Source: Njordibacter sp937773555 | Lineage (GTDB): Bacteria > Pseudomonadota > Gammaproteobacteria > Pseudomonadales > Balneatricaceae | Length of the DNA stretch: 64,000 bases | Assembly (NCBI RefSeq): GCF_047730085.1 | Contig: NZ_CP159830.1 | Coordinates: 1,736,001-1,800,000, forward strand | Reading direction: 5' to 3' | Shown here: positions 36,908 to 44,323 of the stretch, one piece after another | Numbering within the stretch: position 1 is the stretch's first letter | How the letters are laid out: each line of letters begins with the position of its first letter | Position numbers and translations under genes: made by a program | Notes under the pieces: generated by a model | What the model saw: the letters and a program-made list of their open reading frames with translations, nothing else | The model's database searches: none | Told to the model about the DNA's origin: nothing

Positions 36908-38326
36908 ATGAACGCTTTAAATACTAGCCTAATCGTACCCCTTAATTACAGTAAGACCGACTGTGAAGTAGGAATTATTCACGTTGGTGTTGGCGCTTTT
37001 CACCGTGCCCACCAAGCGGTCTACATGAACACGTTATTGGGTAATAAAGATCAACAAAAATGGGGCATTATGGGCATCAACCTAAGGTCACAGGATGCCA
37101 ATATAAACCTGCAATTAGCTGACCAAAAACATCTATACACATTAAAAACACTATCTCCAGAAAATCGTGCCACCTATGAAGAAATTGGCTCTATATTGTC
37201 AACCCTAGATTGGTCAACAAACGCTGAAACTGCGGCACAGGCAGTGGACAATAAAAACGTTCATTTAATCACCATGACAGTCACTGAAAGTGGCTATTAC
37301 CTCCTAGAGAATGGCCAATTAGATACACATTCACCAATAATTATTGAAGCCTTACAAGGTTTTGGCAGCTGCATATACGCCTACTTACGCGCATCTTTAA
37401 ATGTGCGTCGCTTAGGTTGCAATATGCCCATTACATTATTATGTTGTGATAACCTGCGTAACAATGGCCTTTATCTAAAATCAGGTTTTGAGCAATTTCT
37501 TAGGGCCTGCAACGATACCGAACTCCTTAAATGGGTGGCCATAAAAGTCACTTTTCCTTGCTGCATGGTAGACCGTATTACACCAAGAACTGATGCTATT
37601 CATATTGCTGATATTAAGCAGAAATTTGATTTACATGACCCTCTCATAGTGATGTCTGAGTCTTTTACCCAATGGGTGATTGAGGATAACTTTGCTGGAC
37701 CAAGACCAGATTTTGAACGTGTAGGTGTAGAGCTAGTCACTGAAGTTTCACCCTATGAAGATGCCAAAATTCGCATTCTTAATGGAGGTCACACCATATT
37801 GGCCTATTTTGCCGCACTAAAAGGCTATAAAACTTACGACCAAGGCTTAGCTGATGAAGAACTAAACACCCTATTCTCAGCCTATGAGACCACCGAAGTG
37901 ATCCCAGCTATTGGAGAGTCTCCAATAAACTTATTAGACTACTACGCTCTCACTAAAACCCGTTTTTGCAATAGTAATATCGCAGACGCTGTGGCCCGAA
38001 TTTGTGCTGATGGTGGTATTAAATTTCCTATTTTTATATTGCCTACAATAGCCACATGCTACGCTAAAGGCTATACCCCAGTATACGGGTTACAAGGTAT
38101 TGCCAGCTGGTATGTATTTATGTGTAAAGTCAAAGCTGGGGAAATTGAATTTGATTACGTGGAGCCAAAGTGGGCTCTTTTAGAGCCTCTTGTAGATGGG
38201 TTAAACGTCACCCATTTTATTGAAAGCCAAGATTTATGGGGCCAGTTACCAACCCAGTTTCCACAATTTAAACAGCAACTCACACAGGCTATCAGCTTGA
38301 TGTTGGCCCGCTTCCCTGTGGTCTAA
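36908..38326 (+). CDS. mtlD: Mannitol 2-dehydrogenase (polyol-specific long-chain dehydrogenase)
   Basis: NAD-dependent oxidation of mannitol (and often arabitol or sorbitol) to the ketose. The 472-residue protein has an N-terminal Rossmann fold (IIHVGVGAFHRAHQAVYMN) and CDNLRNNG. The catalytic segment EDAKIRILNGGHTILAYF contains the conserved Lys, Asn and His. Length is close to the about 490 residues of bacterial enzymes. D-arabinitol 4-dehydrogenase is a possible alternative within the same family. It follows mtlR by 47 bases. Confidence 0.9.
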   Translation: MNALNTSLIVPLNYSKTDCEVGIIHVGVGAFHRAHQAVYMNTLLGNKDQQKWGIMGINLRSQDANINLQLADQKHLYTLKTLSPENRATYEEIGSILSTLDWSTNAETAAQAVDNKNVHLITMTVTESGYYLLENGQLDTHSPIIIEALQGFGSCIYAYLRASLNVRRLGCNMPITLLCCDNLRNNGLYLKSGFEQFLRACNDTELLKWVAIKVTFPCCMVDRITPRTDAIHIADIKQKFDLHDPLIVMSESFTQWVIEDNFAGPRPDFERVGVELVTEVSPYEDAKIRILNGGHTILAYFAALKGYKTYDQGLADEELNTLFSAYETTEVIPAIGESPINLLDYYALTKTRFCNSNIADAVARICADGGIKFPIFILPTIATCYAKGYTPVYGLQGIASWYVFMCKVKAGEIEFDYVEPKWALLEPLVDGLNVTHFIESQDLWGQLPTQFPQFKQQLTQAISLMLARFPVV

Positions 38327-38366
38327 CCATGCTGCGTATCATCTGTGTTTGATTCAAGGAGGTTAA

Positions 38367-39146
38367 ATGCCTAGAAAACGATTGGAAGGCAGAGTGGCAC
38401 TTATTACAGGCGCAGCCAGGGGTATTGGTAAAGCATTTGCTCAGCGCTACCTGGCTGAAGGTGCAAAAGTTATTATTGCAGATATTGATTTTGACAGTGC
38501 CACCAATACCGCATCGGTATTGGGTGAAGATTGTATTGCACTGTCCCTAGATGTGACTGATCAAATAAGTATTAATCGCTGTATTAGCGATTCAGTTTCA
38601 CAGATGGGCAGAATTGATATATTAATTAATAATGCTGCATTATTTACAGCATCACCCTTTGTGGACATAACCCGAATTGATTATGAGAGGGTATTTTCTG
38701 TTAACTTGGCAGGCACTATGTTCATGATGCAAGCTGCAGCTAAGCACATGATCGAACGTGGTCAAGGTGGCAAAATTATCAACATGGCAAGTCAAGCGGG
38801 TCGCCGCGGTGAAGCCCTAGTGGCAGTATATTGTGCGACTAAAGCAGCTATTATTAGCCTCACACAGTCGGCAGGCTTAGACCTGATAAAACATGGTATT
38901 AATGTTAACGCCATTTCCCCTGGCGTCGTAGATGGAGAACATTGGGACGATGTAGACGCTTTCTTTGCAAACTATGAAGGTTTACAGCTAGGAGAGAAGA
39001 AAACACAAGTGGGTGATGGCGTGCCCTACGGTCGCATGGGTATTGCTGAAGACCTTACAGGAATGGCTGTATTTTTAGCAACCCCTGACGCAGATTATAT
39101 TGTAGCTCAAACTTACAATGTTGATGGTGGCCAGTGGATGAGCTAA
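38367..39146 (+). CDS. SDR-family polyol dehydrogenase (sorbitol dehydrogenase-like)
   Basis: 259-residue short-chain dehydrogenase. Cofactor motif ITGAARGIGKAF and Asp in IIADIDFDS indicate NAD preference; NNAALF, the active-site Ser region INMASQAGRRG and YCATKAA follow. The family resembles SmoS-type sorbitol/galactitol dehydrogenases, and the operon setting supports oxidation of a polyol to a ketose feeding the fructokinase. AAGGAGG precedes the ATG. A perfect hairpin overlaps its stop codon. Confidence 0.88.
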   Translation: MPRKRLEGRVALITGAARGIGKAFAQRYLAEGAKVIIADIDFDSATNTASVLGEDCIALSLDVTDQISINRCISDSVSQMGRIDILINNAALFTASPFVDITRIDYERVFSVNLAGTMFMMQAAAKHMIERGQGGKIINMASQAGRRGEALVAVYCATKAAIISLTQSAGLDLIKHGINVNAISPGVVDGEHWDDVDAFFANYEGLQLGEKKTQVGDGVPYGRMGIAEDLTGMAVFLATPDADYIVAQTYNVDGGQWMS

Positions 39147-39175
39147 ATGTTGGTCAAAGCAACATTTAGCTCATC
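39137..39175 (+). terminator. Perfect 16-base hairpin over the SDR stop codon
   Basis: GATGAGCTAAATGTTG (39137-39152) is repeated in perfect inverted form at 39160-39175, with a seven-base loop. The left arm contains the last codons and stop of the SDR gene. No U-tract follows, so it may be a Rho-type end, a 3' stabiliser or a recombination trace rather than a normal intrinsic terminator. Confidence 0.6.
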
Positions 39176-39470
39176 ACTCCCCAAAAATGATATTTATCTT
39201 ATGAAAGAGTTTAAGCAGCCTTATTTGTGTCCGCTGGCAATTAATGCATTCTGTAATAATGTCATCGCCCCAAGCTCTGCCGCTAAATGAATGAGACTGT
39301 ATCAATCACCTTTTGTTTATGGTGTGATGTATATTGCAGTGCAGGGGCTCTAATGGTCAAGTAAGTCTGGCCCATATGATTGAAATGCAAAATAGCACAC
39401 TTTAACCTCTGTTTTATTAAGCAGTTGATAAACGAGTACACGACTGGAACAAGAGGTTAAAATAAAGCTT
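39147..39470. other. Intergenic region after the polyol operon
   Basis: About 320 bases with no open gene. It holds the right arm of the hairpin at its start and the second copy of the 21-base mtlE repeat at 39372-39392. GAGG near 39451 lies upstream of the next gene. Confidence 0.6.
39372..39392 (+). repeat. 21-base exact repeat, copy 2 (possible gene remnant)
   Basis: Identical to 31777-31797 within mtlE. Flanking bases show weak further similarity to the left (a GTAA and scattered matches). In the mtlE-equivalent frame it reads AHMIEMQNS and then soon stops. This fits a short relic of a second polyol-binding-protein gene; the family conserves this segment. Confidence 0.55.
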
Positions 39471-40112
39471 ATGTCCCGTGTTCAAACGTTAGAAATTCCT
39501 CTTATTGAAGCAACAAATGAGTCCTTAGAGGGGTACGGTTATTTAGTCGATTGCTATGAAAATAGTGACATTGAAATAGTGACTTGGCCTAAACAAGGTT
39601 GGCGCGAAATTGATCAAGGCACAGGCAATGAAGGCGGTGCTACAGAGGGATCTTTTAATACCTGGTGGGATGGCTCAACGCTGCATGGTGAGAATAACGC
39701 GGTACAACATAACAACTGCGAATATGAGGAAGATGGCAAGTATGTGTTAGCTTACTCGTCGCACCCAGATAAACTTGTGGTAAATAATAATTATGTGCCC
39801 GCAAAAAAAATGTACCTTTGGCATGTTAACTACCACCCAGATGGAGGGCAATTATTTTTTCCAACACAACCGGGTGTATTTATATCACCCCTGGCGCTGC
39901 CTGGTGATGATATTAAACCTGAAGACTTTAAGGCATTTTATTTTAATGGTACCAAAGGCTTGTATATTCACCCCAATGTTTGGCATGAAGGGGTGTTTCC
40001 AGTTGCAGAAAAAAGCTCTTTTATGGGGCGCCAAGGTAAAGTGCACGCCCGCGTAAGTATTGACTTAAAAAAAGAATTTAATAAATACCTTTGTTTTAGA
40101 ACAAACATTTAA
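39471..40112 (+). CDS. Ureidoglycolate lyase-like (AllA-type) cupin protein
   Basis: 213-residue cytosolic protein. The C-terminal part matches the AllA fold: ALPGDDIKPEDFKAFYFNG and YIHPNVWHEGVFP correspond to the LGDDKPDLSTLRAF and YHRNVWHHPLF region of E. coli AllA. The N-terminal GYGYLVD also fits. It is longer than AllA (about 160 residues), with an insert around residues 35-95. No other allantoin or purine catabolic gene is nearby, so the true substrate is uncertain; sugar-acid or polyol metabolism is a contextual alternative. Confidence 0.7.
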   Translation: MSRVQTLEIPLIEATNESLEGYGYLVDCYENSDIEIVTWPKQGWREIDQGTGNEGGATEGSFNTWWDGSTLHGENNAVQHNNCEYEEDGKYVLAYSSHPDKLVVNNNYVPAKKMYLWHVNYHPDGGQLFFPTQPGVFISPLALPGDDIKPEDFKAFYFNGTKGLYIHPNVWHEGVFPVAEKSSFMGRQGKVHARVSIDLKKEFNKYLCFRTNI

Positions 40113-40165
40113 AAACCATTATTCCACTTATCGAAGTAGCTGTAATGGCGAGTGATTGCACACGC

Positions 40166-40534
40166 TTAAGCCAAGTTAAACTGGTTCTTAAGGTACGCAA
40201 TAATATCATTAGACTCGTACAGCCATTGCACAGAATTATCTGGCTTTTCAATTCTCAGGCAAGGTACTTTGTGCCGTCCACCCTCGCGCACCAATTCCGC
40301 TTTAAGTTCAGCATCATTTTTGGCATCACGCAGCTCAATATGCAGTGCGTGGCGCTTTAATTCACGCCGAACTTTGACACAAAAAGGACAGGTTTTAAAC
40401 TGATACATCGACATGGAAGCAGTAACATCATCAATGGCTCTTTGTTCTTCGGCCTCTCTAACAACAGCTTTTGGTGAGGTGAGAAAATCTAGAATCAAAA
40501 TAATTTGTCCCAAGACCCATCGAATAACTTTCAT
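40166..40534 (-). CDS. Glutaredoxin with N-terminal membrane segment
   Basis: 122-residue protein. A hydrophobic N-terminus (VIRWVLGQIILILDFL) is followed by a glutaredoxin domain with active site KTCPFCVKVRRE and the cis-proline part HKVPCLRIE, then ESNDIIAYLKNQF. It probably tethers a dithiol glutaredoxin to the membrane. It is transcribed alone. Confidence 0.85.
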   Translation of the reverse strand: MKVIRWVLGQIILILDFLTSPKAVVREAEEQRAIDDVTASMSMYQFKTCPFCVKVRRELKRHALHIELRDAKNDAELKAELVREGGRHKVPCLRIEKPDNSVQWLYESNDIIAYLKNQFNLA

Positions 40535-40734
40535 TAGCTAGCACCACCATAATTGGTAAATTGTTATACGCGTCACTGTGCAAGCATAAGCTATGCCATT
40601 TTTATGGCTTTTAAGCATGCTGTGATCAACAGAAGTTGCAGATGACCCTCCATCATTGATGAGCGAATCAAAACTGGGCTATAGCTTACAGGGTTTAATT
40701 CAAATCGGCCCCCTTTATTTGTGATGATAAGCCT

Positions 40735-40752
40735 ATAAATTGTACAATTTAT
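40735..40752. promoter_or_regulatory. 18-base perfect palindrome, candidate operator
   Basis: ATAAATTGTACAATTTAT reads the same on both strands. It lies 45 bases upstream of a small ORF and about 220 bases before the quinone oxidoreductase. Symmetric TTGTACAA cores are typical of dimeric repressors, but no specific regulator can be named. Confidence 0.35.
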
Positions 40753-40797
40753 GGATTACCCCAATACCTGCCATTAAGTTAAGGAAAACGCAATAAA

Positions 40798-40914
40798 ATG
40801 ATGCAGACTTCCCCACAAACTCAGATTATAATAATGCAAGATCTGCGTTCAGTTTGTGGCCGTTACTCATCGGTTAGAATTGTTCGTAACACAATAACTT
40901 TAGTTATTTTCTAG
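40798..40914 (+). CDS. Possible small ORF, 38 codons
   Basis: ATG-ATG start preceded by AAGGA at 40781-40785 (12-base spacing to the first ATG, longer than ideal) and ending in TAG at 40914. The product has a mixed N-terminal half and a hydrophobic end (RIVRNTITLVIF). I recognise no homologue, and chance is a fair explanation. Confidence 0.22.
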   Translation: MMQTSPQTQIIIMQDLRSVCGRYSSVRIVRNTITLVIF

Positions 40915-40973
40915 GTTCATTAATTCAACACAGAATTTAAAATCTGTTGTTATTTATAAATAAAGGCACCGCA

Positions 40974-41954
40974 ATGACACAAGCTCAAATCGTTACATTT
41001 AGTAAAGCAGGCGGCCCAGAGGTCATGACGCTGTCTGAACAAACCATTACAGCACCTAAGGCTGGTCAGGTAAGCATTAAGCAAGAAGCCATTGGCGTAA
41101 ATTACATCGATATTTATAAGCGAAGTGGCGTTTACCCCACAGAATTTCCAGCTGGTTTAGGGTTTGATGCAGCAGGCGTTGTTACTGCTCTAGGTGATGG
41201 GGTTCAGCACTTAAAACTAGGCGAACGGGTTGCTTATGCAGCCCCTTCACAAGAATCTTATGCCAGCTATCGAACTTTAAATGCAGCGCAAGTCTGCCCC
41301 TTACCTGACAACATTTCCTTTGAACAAGCCGCGGCAATAATGCTTAAAGGCATGACGACGCAGTATCTGTTTGAGCAAACAACACCCCTTAAAGAAGGCG
41401 ATACAGTATTGTTTCATGCCGCTGCGGGGGGCGTTGGCCTGATAGCCTGCCAATGGGCTGCAGCTAAAGGACTTATCCTTATCGGCACCGCTGGTTCGGA
41501 CGAAAAATGTGCGCTAGCATTGGCTAATGGTGCATCACATTGCATCAATTACTCGACAGCAGATTTTACCAAGAAAGTACTCGAGTTAACCCATGGTAAA
41601 GGTGTAGATGTGGTAATGGATTCGGTGGGTGCATCTACTTTTGAGGGATCTTTAAACTCACTTAAACCATTCGGCATGATGATTACCTTTGGTAACGCGT
41701 CAGGAAAAGTGCCACCATTTGATGTAGGCATGCTTGCTGCAAAGGGCTCTTTAAAGTTAACAAGGCCCACAGTGGCAACCTACGTTGCAGACTTTGAAAT
41801 GTGCCAAAAAATGGCTAAAAACCTATTTGACATGGTTAGTTCTGGAAAAATTAAAGTTAATATAGGTAATCGCTACCCTATGGCTGATGCAGCTCAAGCC
41901 CATATCGATTTGGCAAGCCGGATTACCACAGGATCTAGCATTTTGATCCCATAG
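40974..41954 (+). CDS. qor: NADPH:quinone oxidoreductase (QOR/zinc-free MDR family)
   Basis: 326-residue medium-chain reductase without the zinc ligands. N-terminal GVNYIDIYKRSGVYP, nucleotide-binding VLFHAAAGGVGLIACQWA and ITTGSSILIP at the C-terminus match E. coli QorA. It reduces quinones using NADPH. The ATG at 40974 with AAAGG upstream is chosen over an in-frame TTG at 40947. Confidence 0.92.
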   Translation: MTQAQIVTFSKAGGPEVMTLSEQTITAPKAGQVSIKQEAIGVNYIDIYKRSGVYPTEFPAGLGFDAAGVVTALGDGVQHLKLGERVAYAAPSQESYASYRTLNAAQVCPLPDNISFEQAAAIMLKGMTTQYLFEQTTPLKEGDTVLFHAAAGGVGLIACQWAAAKGLILIGTAGSDEKCALALANGASHCINYSTADFTKKVLELTHGKGVDVVMDSVGASTFEGSLNSLKPFGMMITFGNASGKVPPFDVGMLAAKGSLKLTRPTVATYVADFEMCQKMAKNLFDMVSSGKIKVNIGNRYPMADAAQAHIDLASRITTGSSILIP

Positions 41955-42232
41955 GTTTTGGCAAATAGTGCTGCCTTGAATAGTTAATTCTGCCTTAGGT
42001 CATGTCATATTATAATACTGACTAAGGCTTAAGTGGATAGCCGGAGCTGTGTCTAATCGACTGAAGCTCCAAAACATACCCCGTCCTGGCTGCGCAGGCA
42101 GCCAACAAACTAACTTAGATCTAGTGGTCAACTGCCACTGGCACATTACCAAAGTTTACCGACTACTTAACCCACATCTTTGCATGTGACCTAATCTTTG
42201 AACTATTCGCACTATTAATATTAAATACTAAT

Positions 42233-42253
42233 TGAGAATCATTTGTATTCTCA
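42233..42253. promoter_or_regulatory. Fur-like box with overlapping promoter
   Basis: TGAGAAT (42233-42239) and ATTCTCA (42247-42253) form an inverted repeat within GAGAATCATTTGTATTCTC, close to Fur boxes of pseudomonads. It overlaps a possible -35 TTGTAT (42243-42248), which is 17 bases from a -10 TATTAT (42266-42271). Repression by Fur under iron sufficiency is inferred. Confidence 0.62.
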
Positions 42254-42277
42254 TTCGTATTGATGTATTATTCGGTT

Positions 42278-42488
42278 ATAGGGAGGTTGTTAATAAATCT
42301 AAAGCCACCGTAATGTAAAAACACATTACGATATCTGGATTATTAACCCGCTAATTCTGTTAGCCCTCACTATAAAAATGATTAAAAAAGTTTTCAAGCG
42401 ATCCCTAAACGCGCCCTCTCAAAAGTTTAGGGATCCCTTGAGAGCTTTTGGGGACTAAAGCATGCGTACCTTTTTACTTTGTAAAAAG
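42278..42488 (+). ncRNA. Candidate Fur-controlled structured RNA or HU leader
   Basis: Inferred transcript starting about 42278 behind the Fur-like box. It would fold into a hairpin at 42309-42330, then one of two mutually exclusive stems (42400-42435 or 42416-42444, the latter followed by CTTTT), then a hairpin at 42470-42488 with flanking GCGT/ACGC pairing. No start codon with a proper ribosome-binding site opens a sizeable ORF. It may be a free small RNA ending near 42450 or the leader of the HU gene. End points are guesses. Confidence 0.35.
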
Positions 42489-42629
42489 CGACGCGTTATC
42501 TGCTAAACATAATACAACTCGGTTTTTACCCAACAAAAGCATCCATTTGAAAGATTGGCTTAGCACAGCATTACATATCAATATTTGCTGGGTAAGTTAT
42601 TAAGTAGTTTAAAAAACAGGGGATTTATA

Positions 42630-42905
42630 GTGAATAAAAGTGAACTAATTCAGGCTATTGCGGTGGAGACTGATGTTCCAAAGGCTGCTGCAAAGCGTAT
42701 ACTGAATGCAATCACAAGAGCCATTAATACGTCGCTCATCAACGGTGAACCTGTTTCCTTAATTGGCTTTGGCACCTTCTCTGTCAAGTCGAGATCGGCT
42801 CGCTCCGGTCGTAACCCAAAGACGGGTACTAGCATTGAAATTGCATCTGCCAATCGCATTCACTTTAAACCAGGAAAAACATTAAAAACCGAAATTAACA
42901 GTTAG
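42630..42905 (+). CDS. HU-family DNA-binding protein, GTG start
   Basis: 91-residue histone-like protein. NKSELIQAIA at the start, LIGFGTFSVKSRSARSGRNPKTG in the DNA-binding arm and IHFKPGKTLK at the end are HU hallmarks. The GTG at 42630 is chosen because HU proteins begin (M)NKSELI and AGGGG lies just upstream; the longer in-frame extension is unconserved. It is preceded by a long structured region and followed by about 600 noncoding bases. It is isolated from lon and similar genes, so it may be an accessory HU copy. Confidence 0.88.
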   Translation: MNKSELIQAIAVETDVPKAAAKRILNAITRAINTSLINGEPVSLIGFGTFSVKSRSARSGRNPKTGTSIEIASANRIHFKPGKTLKTEINS

Positions 42906-43502
42906 TAAGGCGCAGGTTCTAGGTGCTAAAAATATAATGTACTGCCAGAATTTTAATAAGCAAGCATGCCTGTAAGCCAAAATTTTTAGTACCGGAGCCC
43001 TTCCCTATCAAGTCTTTAAATCTTTTATTGGATGAGTCATCATCAATCATCAATCACCATGGCATTCCACCATTAGTTTTCGATAAGGTTGTCGTTTGAA
43101 ATCTTTGTAGCCTAAGACATTAAGCTGGGCACGCCACACCACATTTGCAAAACCATCTCCTTTTATCCTTGGAAACTATTTAAAAGCTAATTTCCCCACA
43201 GTGCCATTATGTATAATTCCAACGCACTCCAAACCATGACATAGTAGTGATTCAATAAGATGTTAACCCATCTGTTGGGCACACGATAGCTTATTAGTTA
43301 GGGCAGCCTTAATGCAATAGCGGGCACTAATCAACTAATGAAATACATTGGTAGCCAAAGGCACGCTATGTTTTGTGAATTTATCGCAAGCCTAGTGGTA
43401 TAATTGTGGACATAAATCAAGAACTAGACACCATTTAACTCACGTTAGATTTTTATTGGCTGGTATTAGTTTAAAAATAATCTGCACATAGAGCCTTTTA
43501 AT
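42906..43502. other. Noncoding region between HU and the AlkB-like gene
   Basis: About 600 bases with no supported gene. A 12-base inverted repeat (one G-U pair) at 42922-42933 / 42982-42993 encloses 48 bases. On the minus strand a short protein-like stretch without a start site reads LGYKDFKRQPYRKLM near 43080-43130. The region may be a decayed insertion, but nothing identifies it. Confidence 0.5.
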
Positions 43503-44114
43503 ATGGACCTGTTTTCGCAATTATTAGACCCCCCTATTAATATACTGCCCCAGGATGGAGAGGCCAATTATCACGGTGTTGTGCTGAGCGCCAATGATGC
43601 AGATTATTTTTTTAGTTGTTTGCTCAGCACTATTGAATGGAAAAATGATGAGGCTATTATCCTTGATAAAAAGGTAATGACTAAACGCAAGGTGGCTTGG
43701 TACGCGAGCCAATCATTCAACTATACCTATTCAAAAATAACCCGGCCTGCATTGCCATGGACCCTCGAGCTGCTTGATTTAAAGCATAGAGTAGAATCTA
43801 TTAGCGGAGAAAAATTCAACTCTTGCTTGCTCAACCTATACCATACGGGCGATGAAGGCATGTCTTGGCATAGCGATAGTGAACAACAGCTAAAGCCACA
43901 CGGTGCAATTGCCTCTATAAGTTTGGGTGCAGAACGCCAATTTGTCTTTAAACATAAAAAAACCCAACAAACCCATGGTTCAGTTTTACAACATGGAAGC
44001 TTGCTTGTAATGAAGGGAACAACTCAAACCCACTGGGTGCATCGATTACCACCCACTAAAAAGGTACATTCTCCAAGAATAAATTTAACCTTTAGAACCA
44101 TTATTGAACAATGA
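43503..44114 (+). CDS. AlkB-like 2-oxoglutarate/Fe(II) dioxygenase
   Basis: 203-residue enzyme of the AlkB/ALKBH2-3-like group that removes alkyl lesions from DNA or RNA by oxidation. Iron ligands H123 and D125 lie in MSWHSDSE and H180 in THWVHRLPP. The 2-oxoglutarate-binding Arg is in SPRINLTFR. CLLNLYHTGDEGM precedes the first ligand, as is usual for the family. It is a single gene with its own terminator, and no ada or alkA adjoins. Confidence 0.88.
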   Translation: MDLFSQLLDPPINILPQDGEANYHGVVLSANDADYFFSCLLSTIEWKNDEAIILDKKVMTKRKVAWYASQSFNYTYSKITRPALPWTLELLDLKHRVESISGEKFNSCLLNLYHTGDEGMSWHSDSEQQLKPHGAIASISLGAERQFVFKHKKTQQTHGSVLQHGSLLVMKGTTQTHWVHRLPPTKKVHSPRINLTFRTIIEQ

Positions 44115-44167
44115 TATAGCAGCTTTGTAGCTGAACTTCAGCCCAAAAGTTAGCTACATGTAATGGT

Positions 44168-44198
44168 ATATAGACGGATAACTATCCATCTATATTTT
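44168..44198 (+). terminator. Terminator after the AlkB-like gene
   Basis: Stem ATATAGA (44168-44174) and GGATA (44176-44180) pairing with TATCC and TCTATAT across a C/A mismatch and a two-base loop, followed by TTT. Confidence 0.75.
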
Positions 44199-44323
44199 CT
44201 CTTGATCTTTGTAATTAGTTTTAAATCAGTATCTATGGGTACCTTATAGCTTTAGTATTAATCAACTTCGATAAACAACCTATGCAAACGCACACAAAGC
44301 CTAGCCCATAGAGGTAAGTTATA

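Larger units (their letters stand above)
40535..40973. other. Intergenic region upstream of the quinone oxidoreductase
   Basis: 439 bases. Contents are an 18-base perfect palindrome (40735-40752), a possible 38-codon ORF (40798-40914) and, at the end, AAAGG before the quinone oxidoreductase ATG. Nothing else is recognisable. Confidence 0.55.
41955..42629. other. Long structured noncoding region with a Fur-like box, upstream of the HU gene
   Basis: 675 bases without a credible gene but rich in inverted repeats. They are GGAGCT/AGCTCC (42043-42070), GGCTGC/GCAGCC (42088-42103), CGTAATGT/ACATTACG (42309-42330), an 11-base stem at 42400-42435, a competing stem at 42416-42444 and CTTTTTAC/GTAAAAAG (42470-42488). 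A Fur-like box and promoter-like hexamers lie near 42233-42271. Confidence 0.6.

Noticed and set aside
40145..40360. Plus-strand open frame opposite the membrane glutaredoxin
   Set aside because: The minus strand has an intact glutaredoxin with CPFC; the plus frame has no recognisable feature.
42040..42105. Two nearby hairpins considered as a tRNA or rRNA fragment
   Set aside because: No T-loop consensus, no acceptor pairing and no anticodon arm; only two short unrelated stems.
42281..42312. Possible tiny ORF after AGGGAGG downstream of the Fur-like box
   Set aside because: The only start (TTG) is too close to the Shine-Dalgarno-like sequence and the frame stops after eight codons.
43080..43200. 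Minus-strand protein-like stretch with LGYKDFKRQPYRKLM
   Set aside because: It is short, preceded by a stop, with no start codon or ribosome-binding site and no recognisable family. It may be a decayed gene, but this cannot be supported.
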